A DNA stretch of 64,000 nucleotides from Cryptomeria japonica (GCF_030272615.1 NC_081409.1:241820332-241884331); one strand, 5' to 3'. Positions 11,751 through 23,900 are shown, counted from the stretch's first letter. Program-made: numbers and translations. The notes: generated by a model not told the origin, from the letters alone.

Positions 11751-12354
11751 CTTAGTAGGAACATATTCAAGCTTTACCTGTTGATCATTGACTTGTTCAA
11801 GCAAGAAATGATACTTAATTGGAATGTGCTTAGTTCTTGAATGCAGAACAAGATTATTAGATATGTTGATGGAACTTGTCTTATCACACAAAATAGAAAT
11901 GGGATGATTGAAATCTACCTTGAAGTATTTTAAGGTTTGCTTCATCCAAAGAAGTTGTGTGTAGTAGAACACTGCTGCTATATATTTTGCTTCAGCTGTT
12001 GAAAGAGAAACAAAAGCTTGTTTTTATTGTGCCATGAAACCAAACGTTTCCCAAGGAAGAAGGCACCTCCACTTGTGCTCTTCCTATCATCAATTGAGCC
12101 ACCCTAATCTGCATTTTTGTATGTTGTAAGTAAGAAATCATTTTCACTTGGATAACAAAAGCCATACTCCATAGTACCTTTAAGGTGCTTGAATATTCTT
12201 TTGACTACATGAACATGTGTCTCCAATCTCCATAGGGGCAGCCTAAAACCTTGCAACAACCTGCATTATATCAGGTCTAGTGGTTGTAACATACAACAAG
12301 CTACCTATCATAGACCTGTAGAGAGTTTGATTAGCATCCGATGATTCATCATCC
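11751..12354 (-). pseudogene. Copia-1 RNase H region
   Basis: The - strand encodes pieces of the copia RT-to-RNase H region: YRSMIGSLLYVTTTRPDIM near 12300, then LLWMKQTLKYFKVDFNHPI and HSRTKHIPIKYHFLLEQV near 11790-11960, ending EYVPTK at the CTTAG insertion site. RNase H would remove the RNA strand of the hybrid during reverse transcription. Frameshifts and stops split the region, so no active enzyme is expected. Confidence 0.85.
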
Positions 12355-13202
12355 TTACCTGAGTTTACAACCAGTCACCATAGGAGTGCTAACAGGAGTA
12401 CAATCTTCCGTATTGAACCTTTTCAACATCTCTCTAATATATTTAGTCTGAGAAATAAATATACCTTCCTTAGATTGATGAATTCGCAGCCCAAGGAAAA
12501 ATGTCAGCTCTCCCAACATTGACATTTCAAACTCCCTCTCCATATTATTTGCAAAGACTACACACATTTACACACAATCACTTCCAAAAATTAAATCATC
12601 AACATAAACAATCACAATCAGCATATGTTAACCCTCCTCTTTGATATATAAGTTGCTATCCGCAATGCCTCTACTAAACCCCTGCTGAAGTAAATAGCTA
12701 TTTAGTCTGTCATACCAAGCACGAGGTTCTTGTTCGAGGCCATAAAGTGCCTTTTTCTGATTGCACACATAATCTTGATTCGCTGACAAAATAAAACCAT
12801 TAGGCTGTTCCACATAGACTTCTTCATTTAAATCACCATTCAAAAAGGCAAATTTAACGTCCATTTGAAAAACTTTAAGACCTTTAAAAGAAGCAAAAGC
12901 TAAGAACATTCTAATAGCCTTTAATCTAGCAACTGGTGCAAAGGTTTCATTGAAATCTATACCTTCAACCTGAGCATAACCTTACACACCAACCTAGCCT
13001 TATTTCTCACCACTTGGCCATCCTCATTCAATTTGTTCCTAAAAACCCACTTTGTGCCAATAACATTCTTGTCCTTGGGCCTTGGGACAAGTTCCCAAGT
13101 TTCATTCTTATTGATTTGATCTAAGTCTTCTTTCTTAGCTGAAACCCAAGATTTATCTTTTGTCGCCTCTTCAAAAGTATTTGGTTCAATCATGAACAAC
13201 AA
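12355..13202 (-). pseudogene. Copia-1 reverse transcriptase, fragmented
   Basis: Three - strand open segments in copia RT order. 12957-13202 has the N-terminal fingers motif (NETWELVPRPKDKNVIGTKW). 12628-12909 has the first catalytic-Asp block ([20 protein letters not shown]) and [14 protein letters not shown]. Around 12560-12625 IVYVDDLIFGSD carries the YVDD active-site pair, followed in another frame by the segment ending at 12355 (GELTFFLGLRI). Key residues survive, but at least two frame breaks and a stop just after YVDD inactivate the protein. Confidence 0.9.
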
Positions 13203-13370
13203 TGAAATATCATCATCCTCATTGTAATTTACTTTTCATCTTGATGCTCTAGGTCTGTGCTCTTGCATAATCTGATTAGTAGGATGGTTCTTCTCAACAA
13301 ATCTTGATGTGGACTTGAGAGAAGTTCTAATTGTAGTTGTGTTTATGTCATGTGAAATTGTAGGACCTTC

Positions 13371-13994
13371 TCATGTATCTGTTGTACTAGATTGATTTTT
13401 TGTTGTTCCACCCTCAAAATGTATAACGACACCTTTATTTTGATTGTTATTAGAATTGTTTCTTGTATTGTTGCTTGTTGTCTCAACTTGTGGATTGGTA
13501 AGAATTGGTCGGCCAACATTTTCAGCTTCATCACCCTGCAAGCTATCATCACAACTTTGCAATCTTTTAGAAGAATCAACAATCTCATGATTTTTCACAT
13601 TAGTGCTTTCAACTATCTTATGCAATCTCTTATTAAAACATTTATATGCTTTACTTTTTGATGAATATCCTAGAAAAATACCCTCATCTGCTCTAGGATC
13701 AAATTTGCCTAAATTATCCTCATTTCTTTTAATAAAACAAGGGTTGCCAAAGATTTTAAAATACTTAACAGTTGCTGCCCTACCATTCCATAATTCATAT
13801 GGTGACTTGTTATGCTTTGCCCTTACCAAACTTCTGGTTAGAATATAAACAGTTGTATGAACTACTTCTTTCCAAAAACAATCACTTACCTTAGATTCAT
13901 TCATCATGCTTCCAGTTGTTCTTTCTCTCAACCACCCCATTTTGTTGAGGTGTACTAGCAGCTGAAAATTGTCTCTTAATACCATACTTCTCAC
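13371..13994 (-). pseudogene. Copia-1 integrase C-terminal part and linker
   Basis: 207-codon - strand segment that picks up the integrase reading from the upstream ORF after a frameshift near 13925 (VVERKN on one side, RERTTGSMM on the other). It contains SPYELWNGRAATVKYFKIFG and EGIFLGYSSKSKAYKCFNKR, the conserved block after the integrase core in copia elements, then a Ser/Asn-rich linker before RT. Confidence 0.88.
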
Positions 13995-15720
13995 AAAAAC
14001 TCACGAACTCATTAGAGGTAAACTCACCTCCATTGTCTGATCGTAGGCATTTTATTTTCAATCCCTTCTCATTTTCAACCAAAGTTTTTAAATCTTTGAA
14101 CTTCTCCAAGGCTTTTGATTTTTTCTTAAAAAAGGCCACCCAAGTCATACGTGAGTAGTCATCAATTAACAACATAAAGTATCTTTTACCTTGCATGCTT
14201 GCAGTTCTTGTTGGTCTGCACAAATCAGTATGAACCAGCTCTAGAGGCATCATGCTTGAGTACCCTTTTGCTTTAAAACTCCTAGGAGTTTGTCTGCCCA
14301 ATTGACAATCTTTACACACTGCGTCGGATGGTTTAATGAGTTTTGCCAAGTCTCTCACCATTTCCTTCTTGCTGATCTGAACAAGACTGTTAAAGTTTAT
14401 GTGACCAAGTCTCCTGTGCCACAACCAAGACTCATCAAGTGCACTCAAGCAACAAGTTTCACTTTTAGCATCATCAAAAATATACAAGTTATTCGCTGCC
14501 CTAATTGCTTCAGCAATATGAGTACCATCTTTACTAATCTTACAACAGTCAAAACTAAAAATTAGACTATGACCTTGATCACACAACCGACTGACACTAA
14601 GTAGATTATATTTCAAGCCTTCAACAAACAACACATTCTCAACTTTAGTCTTACCATCACTCAACATGAGTGTACCTTTACTAGCAACTCTAGCAGATGA
14701 GTTTCCACCAAATCTTACCTTAGCACCATTTGATTTTTTGAGAGTTAAGAACTTAATCTTATCTCCGGTCATATGTCTGGAGCAGCCACTATCCACATAC
14801 CAAATATCTCTCTCATTATGTGCAAGAAGAGCTGTTTGCACTATCAGAGACTTAGTTTCAGCCTCTTTCTCTTTCTTCCTCCAAACTTTGGTTTCCTTTG
14901 CATTGTTCTTAACATCCTTCTTTTGAAAATTCGCCTTGTCATTCTTACAAAATCTTGCACTGTGCCCAATGTTATTACATTTATAGCAAACATTATAAAT
15001 TTCTCTTAGAGGAGCAAAAGAGTTCTTGTTTTCAAAACTCAAATTATTTCTAAAAGACATCCTACAATTTGCTGCTTTATGTCCGAAATAGTTACAAGCA
15101 AAAGAATAACCATGAAAGAATGAATAATTAAACCTGGCCAAGTGTGCTTGTCTAGCATTGAAAGGTTGCCTGAAAGCATTATTTCTGGTTTTTGAAGATG
15201 AAAACCTTGAACTTTCACCATTAGAAGTCTGTTGTTCTACCTTCAAGCTTTGACCTTCTTCAAGGCCAACTCCACCCTTGTTTGAGGACTGTTTTTGAGA
15301 GGTCAACAGGTTGTCCAACGAAAGTGAACCTTTTTTATTTATCTCTTCTTGATTTAGCAGTGTGGTTGATTTTTCTATCTTCCTAAGAGAAGCTATCTCA
15401 ACTTCAAGTTTTTCACAACTTTCAGTCTTAACTTTAATCTGATTTTTCAATTCCTCTTCAAGTTTCTTAGCCTCATCAATCTGAAAGTTCAGATCATTTA
15501 CTTGTTTCTCTGCATCTTCAAGAGCTTGTGATTTTTTGACTTTTTCTTCAATTTCTTCCTTGAGCAGCAACTTCAGATTTAAGTTTTTCTTTTTAAGACT
15601 TTTGATTTCACTAAGAGCACTTATCAATTCTTGTTCAAGGTCTACTTCTCCATCTTCTTCATCAAAGACATCTTCATCTTCTTGATTTTGAACTTGAAAT
15701 TCTTCTACGGCCATAAACAA
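13897..15720 (-). pseudogene. Copia-1 Gag C-terminus, protease and integrase ORF
   Basis: Longest copia segment, 607 codons. Residues ~27-120 are a Glu/Lys-rich predicted coiled coil. A degenerate knuckle is at ~209-219 (CNYFGHKAANC) and a good CCHC at ~245-258 (CYKCNNIGHSARFC). The protease active site WYVDSGCSRHMTGD is at ~307-320. The integrase HHCC zinc domain (WLWHRRLGH ... CKDCQLGR) is at ~430-475, and the core has HTDL, RSDNGGEF and the ERKN Glu. It is in frame with the 15811-16170 segment, separated by one TAG, so that break is a single nonsense change. It ends at a frameshift inside the integrase. Confidence 0.92.
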
Positions 15721-15810
15721 AATCTCATCACTCAGAGATTCTTCATCACTTCCTTCAGAAGAATCACTTTCCTTCTTAGAATATAGACTCTTTTTGGATT
15801 TCCATTTCTT

Positions 15811-16697
15811 CTAGTCCTTTCCTTTGAATTTCTTTTTGTAGAACTTTGGCTTCTTTTCATTTCCGCTATCTTCATCATTCTCATAAGGACATTTAGCTGC
15901 AAAATGTCCACCCTTTCCACAGTTAAAGCACTTGAGAGGCATCTTCTTCTTTTGTTTGTTGAATTCCTTCTTTACCTTTTTCATGAACAAAGCTTCCTCT
16001 GAATCTGAATCATCATCAGAACTATCACTTGACACTTGTTCCTTTTGTTTTCCTTTCTTTGAGGCTTTGAAAGCAGTTTCTCTTTTTGATGATTTTGTGT
16101 TTGTCTTCATCTTATATGCTGTTAATACACCATGAAGTTTGTCAATGGATAGTTTATCAAGATCAGTCACTCCTCTATGGCTGAGATCTTAGCATCAAAT
16201 CTTAGAGGTAAAGATCTTAAGATTTTTTGAATAACCAAACTATCATCAACCTTCTCACCAAGACCTTTTAAAGAATTCACAACTTCATCTACTGTCAAAA
16301 AGTATGTTGTCACATTCTCATCTTCTTTCATTTTCAGACTTTCAAACTGCATTCTATGAGTCTAAAGCTTGGCTTTCTTCACTTTTTCATCTCCCTCATA
16401 AGCATTTTTAAGCTTATCCCACAAAGCTTGAGCATTGTCACAATGCACAACTTTCACAAACTTAGATTCTAACAATCCACACAAGATAGCATTCATAGCC
16501 TTTGCATTGCTTTCAAAGGCTCTCTTTTCATCAACAGTAGAAGGAGGATTTTGAGGTGTATAGCCAGTTGAAACAAAATTCTAGACATCAAAACCAAACG
16601 ACATTAAGTAAGCTCGCATTCTAACACACCAAAAGGCATGGTTTGATCCATTGAATAATGGAGCTCTATTCGTTGCAAGACCTTCCAGAGCATTCAT
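15811..16697 (-). pseudogene. Copia-1 Gag N-terminal and knuckle region
   Basis: The - strand reading starts at the ATG at 16697 (MNALEGLATNRAPLFNGSNH), typical of copia Gag starts. It continues through KAMNAILCGLLESKFVKVVH, and at 16167-16352 through the Gag core TTYFLTVDEVVNSLKGLGEK. At least two in-frame stops and a one-base frameshift near 16170 interrupt it. The last part (15811-16170) ends in CFNCGKGGHFAAKC, a canonical CCHC knuckle, followed by a basic tail. Confidence 0.88.
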
Positions 16698-16747
16698 CTC
16701 CGTGTGCCAACAGGGCCCTCAAACTTTTAAGCTTTAATAGAAGGTAC

Positions 16748-16763
16748 CAGCTTTGATACCAAT
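16748..16763 (-). promoter_or_regulatory. Copia-1 primer-binding site
   Basis: Directly after the 5' LTR the - strand reads TTGGTATCAAAGCTGG, one base from the usual initiator-Met tRNA complement TGGTATCAGAGC. It marks the inner end of the LTR and the start of minus-strand synthesis. Confidence 0.85.
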
Positions 16764-18764
16764 TGAGAATCACACAAGAAACACTGAGAGGGGTGGGGGG
16801 CGTGAATCAAATATTTCAAACTTTTCTAAACTCCAGCACACTCAAGAAACCAATTAACATACAAAGCTAAAAATGCAAACAAAATACAAGACAAGAACTC
16901 AGATTTATTTTGTGGAAAACCCTTTCGAGTGTCAAAACCACGGTACAAAAATTTCTTCAATATCTTAGAATGGGCACCAACCCAGATTACAAAGTACACA
17001 ACTAGAAAGTGAACTCCAATTCTCTTCATAGCTCCCATTGTGTTTAGAAGGGGCTCCAACCCCTGTATAACCAAGAGCACCAACTCTCCCTAAAACAAAA
17101 TTTGAAAACTCAGACCAACCACTCCTCAAGACACACTGAGCAAAACAGAACTCCAACTCAGGAAAATCTCAGATATCAGAAGAAGAATTCAAACTCCAGA
17201 ACCATCTGCAGCAATTCAACTTTGCTTTAGATTACACACTGCCTCAGAGAAGTAAAATTTGCTCTTTCCACAATGAACATTCTACTCCTTTTAGAAAAGT
17301 ACGACTCAGCTTAGAGAAGAAGCACGCTCATGAGTCACGGCACAACCACCACTCTTCCTGCAACACCAACACCCATAACTCTAAAACCGATCTGCTACAT
17401 AATGCGATAGTGCTCAGAAATCGATACAATTCACAATATGCTGAAAGCACCTCATTTTCTAACAAAACGTTAATCAGCCACAATATCAATTTTCTTTCGT
17501 TTTTTTGTAATTTAAAACAATAATCTCTCCAATCATAGACCCCACGGCATACTACAATTATTTTTTTTGTATATTCACCTTCCAAGAAGCGCCAACACAC
17601 CAATTTTCAAAAAATAAATCAATATTCACGAACGCGGGAAATAAATTTGAATTACCACGATTCACCCAGAATTTCGAACTTTCGAGAGCATTCAAATTTT
17701 TTAATACAATGTCTGCTAGAAGTTTTTTAGTGCATCACCTTCAAAAATCCGTCCACAACACATCAAATCAAGAGATGGAAAAGTAAAATAAAAACGCATC
17801 CAATAACTCTTTACTCCATCGCACTTTCAGAAAAAAATCGTGCTCAATAAATGACCAGACTTCACCAGTTTTTGCACTCAAAAGGTAACGCCAAACATTA
17901 TGTCCTCAGGTTCGTGTTCTTTTTTTCTAAAATCCCCATCTACAGAGACTAGTAGCAAATTCACGAAGTCTCACACATGACGCAGAAGCCAAGCCAATGC
18001 ATGTACTAATAAGCCTGCTGAAACTCTTGCCGTCTCATATTAATTAAAAAAACGAATCCACAAGAGGCGTTGCTGAACATAATAGGCCCACAAATTTTTA
18101 CACAAATAGGCAGCTTGGAAATATTATCGGGTATACCATAATATCGAAGTAGGCAGTTTGGAATTTTATGGCAGCCTTCCTTCAACAAACGGGAACCACC
18201 GAAAGTTTTTTTAAAAACTGCCGCATATAACCCAACCGAAATTATTACGGCACTCTCTATGAATTCACATCGAAATTTTTAAAATTCCCACTCACGTCCT
18301 CGAAAGCTCAAAGCATCCAGCTCCTGTCTATTTACGGCATATAAAAAAAACGCATTAGTAAGTGATTGCGTTGATAACACAATCCATACCTCTGACATCA
18401 TAAATTCGATGCCACCACTATCAACTTTATGAAATATGAAGACCACACATAGTGTTTCCAAAATAAAACGGCAACCTTAAAAAATGAACTTGCTCACTAA
18501 ATGCCAAAAAGAAATTCGATTCACTACTTGACCATTTTGAAAATTCAACGCTATCAAAGCAAATAGAATATTGAGCATATGACATGGCATAGAATCTGAT
18601 TTGGCTGCTGATAGAAGTCAGGCAAGCACACAGCTCAAACTGGCAGGCAACCAAGTAGCTGAACAAAGCTAGCAAGTAGACAGCTCAACCAAGCACACAA
18701 GCAGCTCAAATAAACTTCAATAAACTTCAAAATTGGCCTTACATTAATAACAAAAATTCCAACA
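16764..18764 (-). repeat. Copia-1 5' LTR
   Basis: 2,001 bp, aligning throughout with 6835-8774 at several percent divergence by eye, plus the ~75-bp segment missing from that copy. The + strand begins TGAGAATCACAC and ends ATTCCAACA. It would contain the element promoter, reading leftward. Confidence 0.9.
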
Positions 18765-18769
18765 GAATA

Positions 18770-19110
18770 TGGGTCAATAAAGTTTGACTCAAAAAACTAT
18801 GCAATTAATTTTCGATAATACATCTCATCAATCATTTCCTTATGAAATTCATGAATATTACATCTTAAAAGCGAATTGTTATGACTGCAATTCTAGTTGA
18901 CAATTGTGGAAATTTTCTAACCCAATATTCAAAATTTTCTTACTTGATATTGTCGTAGAACTTATAAGTAAACATAAGAAGAAAAATTTGGGTACGGATT
19001 ACCAATCTAGAATATTGTAAGAAACACGAATTTGTAGTCTTTCCTACATAAAAATTGAAACATTATATGTGTATGTATACACACTTGTCCAAAAAGGACA
19101 CCATTGTTTA
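18770..19110. other. Unique DNA right of Copia-1
   Basis: Completes the sequence interrupted by Copia-1. It begins with the GAATA duplication (18765-18769) and the right arm of the 20-bp inverted repeat, GTTTGACTCAAAAAACTATG at 18782-18801. No gene seen. Confidence 0.6.
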
Positions 19111-19118
19111 CATATTCA

Positions 19119-20068
19119 CTATGTAACCCGGGGACGTGTCCGCGACCTGAAACCCTGTCCCAGTCCCGAGAGCGTTTCGAGGACTTGGGGACGGCCAGGG
19201 GACGTTTCCCCCCATCCCCAAATTGCCCATAATTTAGAGGGGACATCCCCGAAACGGGGGAATGTCTGCCCTAGCTATGGGGGACATCCTTACCTCCCGG
19301 GGACGGCTGGGGACGTCCCCAATCCGTCCTTGGGACAGCGAGACTTCCCCCACATCTAAGATTTAAAAAATATTAAAAAAATAAAAAATGTTGTATTTTC
19401 AATTTTCTAATATGGGTGCCCATTAATTCAAATTGTTATTAAAAAAATTAAAAGGCAACATTAATTAAATTTTAAATTTATTAAAATTTAATTCATATCA
19501 AACGTTTAAAATTAATTCATATCATAAATAGAAAATATTAAATTGTTAAACATTTAAAAATTTAGAATTAATAAATAATAAATTATAAATAGGAAATCAA
19601 AATAATAAATTATTAATTCATTAGTACTATTCTGATTTTCATATCGTAATTGACAATAAAACTCTATGGCAGCAGTGTAGCCTTTGGGCATTTTGACATT
19701 TTGTATGTTATTTCTTTAATATCTATTATGATATGCATATTGACAATGTGAATGAATTGAAATTCTAAATTCTGAATGCATAATTGCATATTGAGTATTG
19801 ACAATGTTGTATGTTCAGAATTTACATTCTAAAATGTTTTCATAGTATCATACACATGCTATATCCAATGTTTTCATATGAATATAATGTATATATGCAT
19901 GCTTTATCCATGTTTCCATATGAACATTTAGAATTTTCCTATATATTTTAAATTTTCCTTATATATTATATAGCCGTCCCCTTTGCCATCCCCTTGCCGT
20001 CCCCAAATTTGACAAAAAAGTTTATCATCCGGAAAATGTGTCCTGCCGTCCCTGTCCCGGGAACATAG
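19119..20068. mobile_element. hAT-type MITE, 950 bp, with GC-rich ends
   Basis: The ends are imperfect inverted repeats: CTATGTAACCCGGGGAC on the left and, reversed, CTATGTTCCCGGGACAGGGAC on the right. They are flanked by a perfect 8-bp duplication CATATTCA (19111-19118 and 20069-20076). An 8-bp duplication and short TIRs are hAT hallmarks. The first ~240 bp and last ~90 bp are GC-rich with many GGGGAC/GTCCCC words, while the middle is very AT-rich. It has no transposase ORF, so it would need a transposase in trans. Confidence 0.88.
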
Positions 20069-20518
20069 CATATTCATGTTGGTGTTAATTGTAAGATAGA
20101 ATTGAAGATGAGGAATGTTTAATAGTTCGATAGAGGCACTTTTCCCATTTTCAGTGACCATTTTTTGGTTTATTTGAGAATTCGTCATTTCAAAACGCAC
20201 AGGTTGGCTAGTTGACTTTAGGTGTTAGAATTGCTTTAGAGTGCTCAAATATATTTCACATAGGATTTGATGCCACTCAAAATTACTAACATGAGCAGAG
20301 ATAGAACTAACATGTAGAGGTATACTTACTCACTAGTTTAGTTCAAGGTTTATGATAGATTTCTGTGTGCGCCAAGTTTTTAGAACTAAATACCATCAGA
20401 TTTGGTAATTCCAAAAATCTACGGTGTATTTAGCTTACTACATATGCCTTTTTAAATATTTGACTTCAAAGTGCTTGGTCTATACTATCGACTGACACGC
20501 TGCTCAATGTGTCAACAG

Positions 20519-20620
20519 GTTCCAAAATTTGTTCTATTAAAGATGCTTGGGAGATCCACAGTTAGAAACTTCGTGATTCAAGAGCTGATCAGTTCAACTT
20601 TGGCTGACTATACTGCACAG
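20519..20620 (+). CDS. Penultimate exon of unidentified plant gene
   Basis: Open segment of 34 codons (VPKFVLLKMLGRSTV, then RNFVIQELISSTLADYTAQ) in phase 0, preceded by an AG acceptor (gtgtcaacag) and followed by CAG/GCAAGT, which is the consensus of a GC-AG donor. Reading on without splicing stops within two codons. I do not recognise the family. The segment is amphipathic and basic, followed by an acidic C-terminus in the next exon. Upstream exons were not found; they may lie in diverged sequence or left of the TE insertions. The alternative is a pseudogene fragment, but clean splice sites at matched phase argue for a real gene. Confidence 0.6.
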
Positions 20621-20721
20621 GCAAGTTAAATATTTGATGCAACTTTCCCTATTCTCTTTCTTTGATCATGGCCATCTTTATATGGCACAGCAAGTTCTTA
20701 TTTCTTCAGTACTGAAACCAG

Positions 20722-20916
20722 GAAAATCTAAATGTCAAAGAAGAATTAAATACTAAGGAAAGTGCTGAAGAACTAGATGCAGCATTTGAACCAGGAAAAA
20801 AGTTTAGCTTTAGTGCTGTGATAGAGCTTGAAGAAGAGAAGCCAGAAAATGAACAAGAAAAAGAGTTCGAAAATGAACAAGAAGAGGAAGTAATAGAAGT
20901 AGAAACAGCTAGCTGA
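20722..20916 (+). CDS. Last exon of the same unidentified gene, acidic tail
   Basis: 64 codons plus TGA, phase 0, after the acceptor ccag at 20718-20721. The peptide begins ENLNVKEELNTKESAEELDA, has the hydrophobic patch GKKFSFSAVIELEEE, and ends in an acidic repeat (KPENEQEKEFENEQEEEVIE) and VETAS. The upstream AG at about 20709 gives an immediate TGA, so the second AG is the better acceptor. The resulting intron is 101 bp. The downstream 3'UTR was not delimited. Function unknown. The Ser-rich - strand ORF over this exon is its antisense shadow. Confidence 0.62.
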   Translation, partial: ENLNVKEELNTKESAEELDAAFEPGKKFSFSAVIELEEEKPENEQEKEFENEQEEEVIEVETAS

Positions 20917-23900
20917 TACTTTGGATCCAAACTTCATGGTTTTGAGGTCCGACAAGTGATCTGTTTATTTGCTTCATTGTGGAAGTCTTTTTCTCCTCTC
21001 TTGGATGTTAGTCATTAAGAAGCCGTAGAAAGTTGCAGAAGCTTTTGTTTGGCTAAGTAATTTTATTGATATAGTTACAAAGGGCCTACTTGATGACAAG
21101 TTGCATGGTTTCTGATTCAGTAGGAATTTGTCATTTAATTCATTATATTTAGGACATCAATCTTCTTAAGGGCAGGCCTCCAGTAGTAATAGCTTTACTC
21201 GGAATTTACACTGTAGATTTGTGAGTGATTCATTTCTTTTAAACGTATACTGATAGTAAATAAGAACAAGAGAGAGCATATTTAAATATGGTTGTATCAC
21301 AGATAAAAAAATATATGTACATGGAAGTATCAATTAATGATTGCAGACAATAATTGTTTTTGTGAGCAGTTTTGTATTGAAAAATTGACATAGAAAATTG
21401 TGGGTGGCAGAATGTTTTAGAAAAATGGTCAACCTTGCAGAATAAGGAGACATGGTATACAGAGTATATGGGTATATTTGAATATAATCAGCAGTGGATG
21501 TGGGTATGGGTAAAGGAACGGGATCCACACCCCTGAACTGAACTTTTTGTATCAGAATGGTTAACATGTATATGTAAAACAATTGATAATAGTCTCCATC
21601 TGATAGAAGATTATCTAGGGAAAAATTGCACCACTTTTATGATGCAGATTTAATTTAAACATTTAGGAATGGATCAGCTCTATTGATAGGCAAGTTTGCA
21701 CCTTTAATAGCCTCACCCTAGTAGACTTAGATGCATCAAATTATAACCTGCACCCATACATCATTGTTGGCAAGTATTCAATGAGACATTAGCTTATTTT
21801 CTATTCTCCTTTTGCAATTGGAGATCCATTATTGAGCAACAGGATTTAATTATGTACTTGGTATAAATGCCTTACAACATGATTAACTAATTTTTTTAAT
21901 GAATATTAAAATTGATCTAATATGGACTATGACGTGGTGGTGGTTATGGGTCAAATGAACAACTAGTTATCATATGCACATGGTACACAACAGAAGACAC
22001 AAAAGGTGTTTCAGAGAATTAATACCATGATTATCACAAAAAATATCACTACAAGATTATTGGCTACTCTTCCATAAAAATGACAACATAGATATGGAGG
22101 GACTCTACATCATGAAGCCAGTAGTGATCAATGATCACCATCAACTAGTACAATCTACATTCTGGGCAACTTCCTCCCCAAAGCTAACACATGCATAGTT
22201 TGCTTGCTCAATGCATAAATTAGCCGATGCTCAATTCTCATTCCAATATATGTGAGTATCCAATGCTAACCCTTTGCCCTTTCATTTGCTGCAGTTGTAT
22301 GGACTCGAGAAAAAATTGGCCTCTTCACTAGGTACAATTTCCAAGAGAAAAAATTTATCGTGCTCAAGTTGGTTCACCTTCCAAAGAAACTAATTAAACT
22401 TCTAATGCATCGTTGAATCAAGCGAAGCACAAGTGCCAACATTTTAGCACATTATTAAGTCGATGATGGTCATGTTATGCCAACTCATCACCAAAGATTT
22501 GTGGGAACAAAGATAGTGTAGAATCACTCAAGGCACATAGACTCAAGACCAAACTACACCCTATTGGAGTATATTTATGGATAACTATCGATGCACATCA
22601 AAGAACTTGCATGTTCTAACAAATCACTCTAGAAGTCTCAAAATGGAGTAAACAATGCACACACAAGAATCAACACACAAAACACAACAAAGAAAATAAA
22701 ACATGCATGCAACCAAAGGATTGTGCAACTAACATCATTGAGTGATGCAAGATTGTCTAACCCTTGAGATGCTCCTACTTTAGATTGCCCAAAAGACAAA
22801 TTAGGTCACTCAAGTTGACGTAGTTTTTCTTTAGAGATACACAAGTCTTCTCTTGGTCCCTTCTAATGAATGAGATATTCCTTATATGTGAGTTTTATGC
22901 AATTTCATCTTGCTATAATCTTGGAATGTATGCCTTTGTGTACCTTTGACTTCACCTCTTCATGTTCTTGCATACCATCTTTAAGAATTTGTGCATGTAG
23001 GAATATAGATAAGAAACATTGAATATTATTGAGATAAATATTCCTTCAGGTAACTCAATTTTGTATATGTTGCACATATGCTAGAATTTCATTTATCAAG
23101 TCTTTGTTCCACTAATTATCATGTTCATTGCCAAGTTGTGATGTATGTAATGCTTGATATCAGGACTCTACCTGCGATTTGTTTACCTTTGTCAACAATG
23201 TTTGCTTGTTTACCAAAGATAGGTGTGCAAGTTGAATGCAATGCAAGCTTGTGGGCAATAAAAGGCAAAGATTTGAAGGATAAAAATGATAAGAAGTTGG
23301 TAGATTTTCTTCAACAACGATAAATTAGAAAATTTGCATTTAGGTTTCAACCCCTCAATGTTGTAAAGAACAATTAATAAAGGTTCATATGATAACAACT
23401 TTTCTAGTTTGAAGGATTTCTACTTATGCTTCATTTGACATATCCATGTTATCATGTATATACTAGTAGAAGATTAGGTGCATAGAACCTGTAAAAGTTT
23501 GGGGGATTGATTGTAATGAAAAAACAAAGTGTGTTTGGGCTTGTTTAAGGTAGCAATATTATTGATTGAACATGTGTTGAAGAGATTACAAGTTACATGT
23601 TGATTGGCTTCTATGATGGAAGATAACAATAGATTTAGTCTTAGGGTTTTGCTGATGTAAATGACCATATGCAACCCATCATTGTTAAAGCTTATGCAGA
23701 TTTGTGGTAGCACTTTCCACATGTTCATTGTTGATTTACCAAATCTTGTGGTAGGGTTTGATCATGCCTTCATTCAAAGGTTTGACCATGGTTATTCAAT
23801 CTTGTTAAAAACCTATTCATGATATGATTTTCCATTTTGATGATTCATAAATCACTTAGGGTTTCATTTATCAAGTTTCAAAACAAAAAAATTGCTCTAG

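Larger units (their letters stand above)
6835..18764 (-). mobile_element. Copia-1: full-length Ty1-copia element, nested, inactive
   Basis: Element with two ~2-kb LTRs, a PBS, a PPT, and gag-pol order on the - strand, flanked by a perfect 5-bp duplication GAATA (6830-6834 and 18765-18769). The 3' LTR is 6835-8774 and the 5' LTR is 16764-18764. Domain order on the - strand is Gag, CCHC knuckles, protease (DSG), integrase, reverse transcriptase (YVDD), RNase H, which is the copia order. The internal region is broken by stops and frameshifts and by solo LTR B at 9062-11750. Without that insertion the element is about 9.2 kb. The long leader-side motif GAGAGGGGTGGGG near the LTR end, a coiled-coil Gag extension and the long LTRs resemble the Sirevirus group, but a phylogeny was not possible. 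Confidence 0.93.

Noticed and set aside
20706-20955. Ser/Phe-rich - strand ORFs
   Set aside because: Antisense of the Glu/Lys-rich last exon; codon shadows give Ser and Phe runs.
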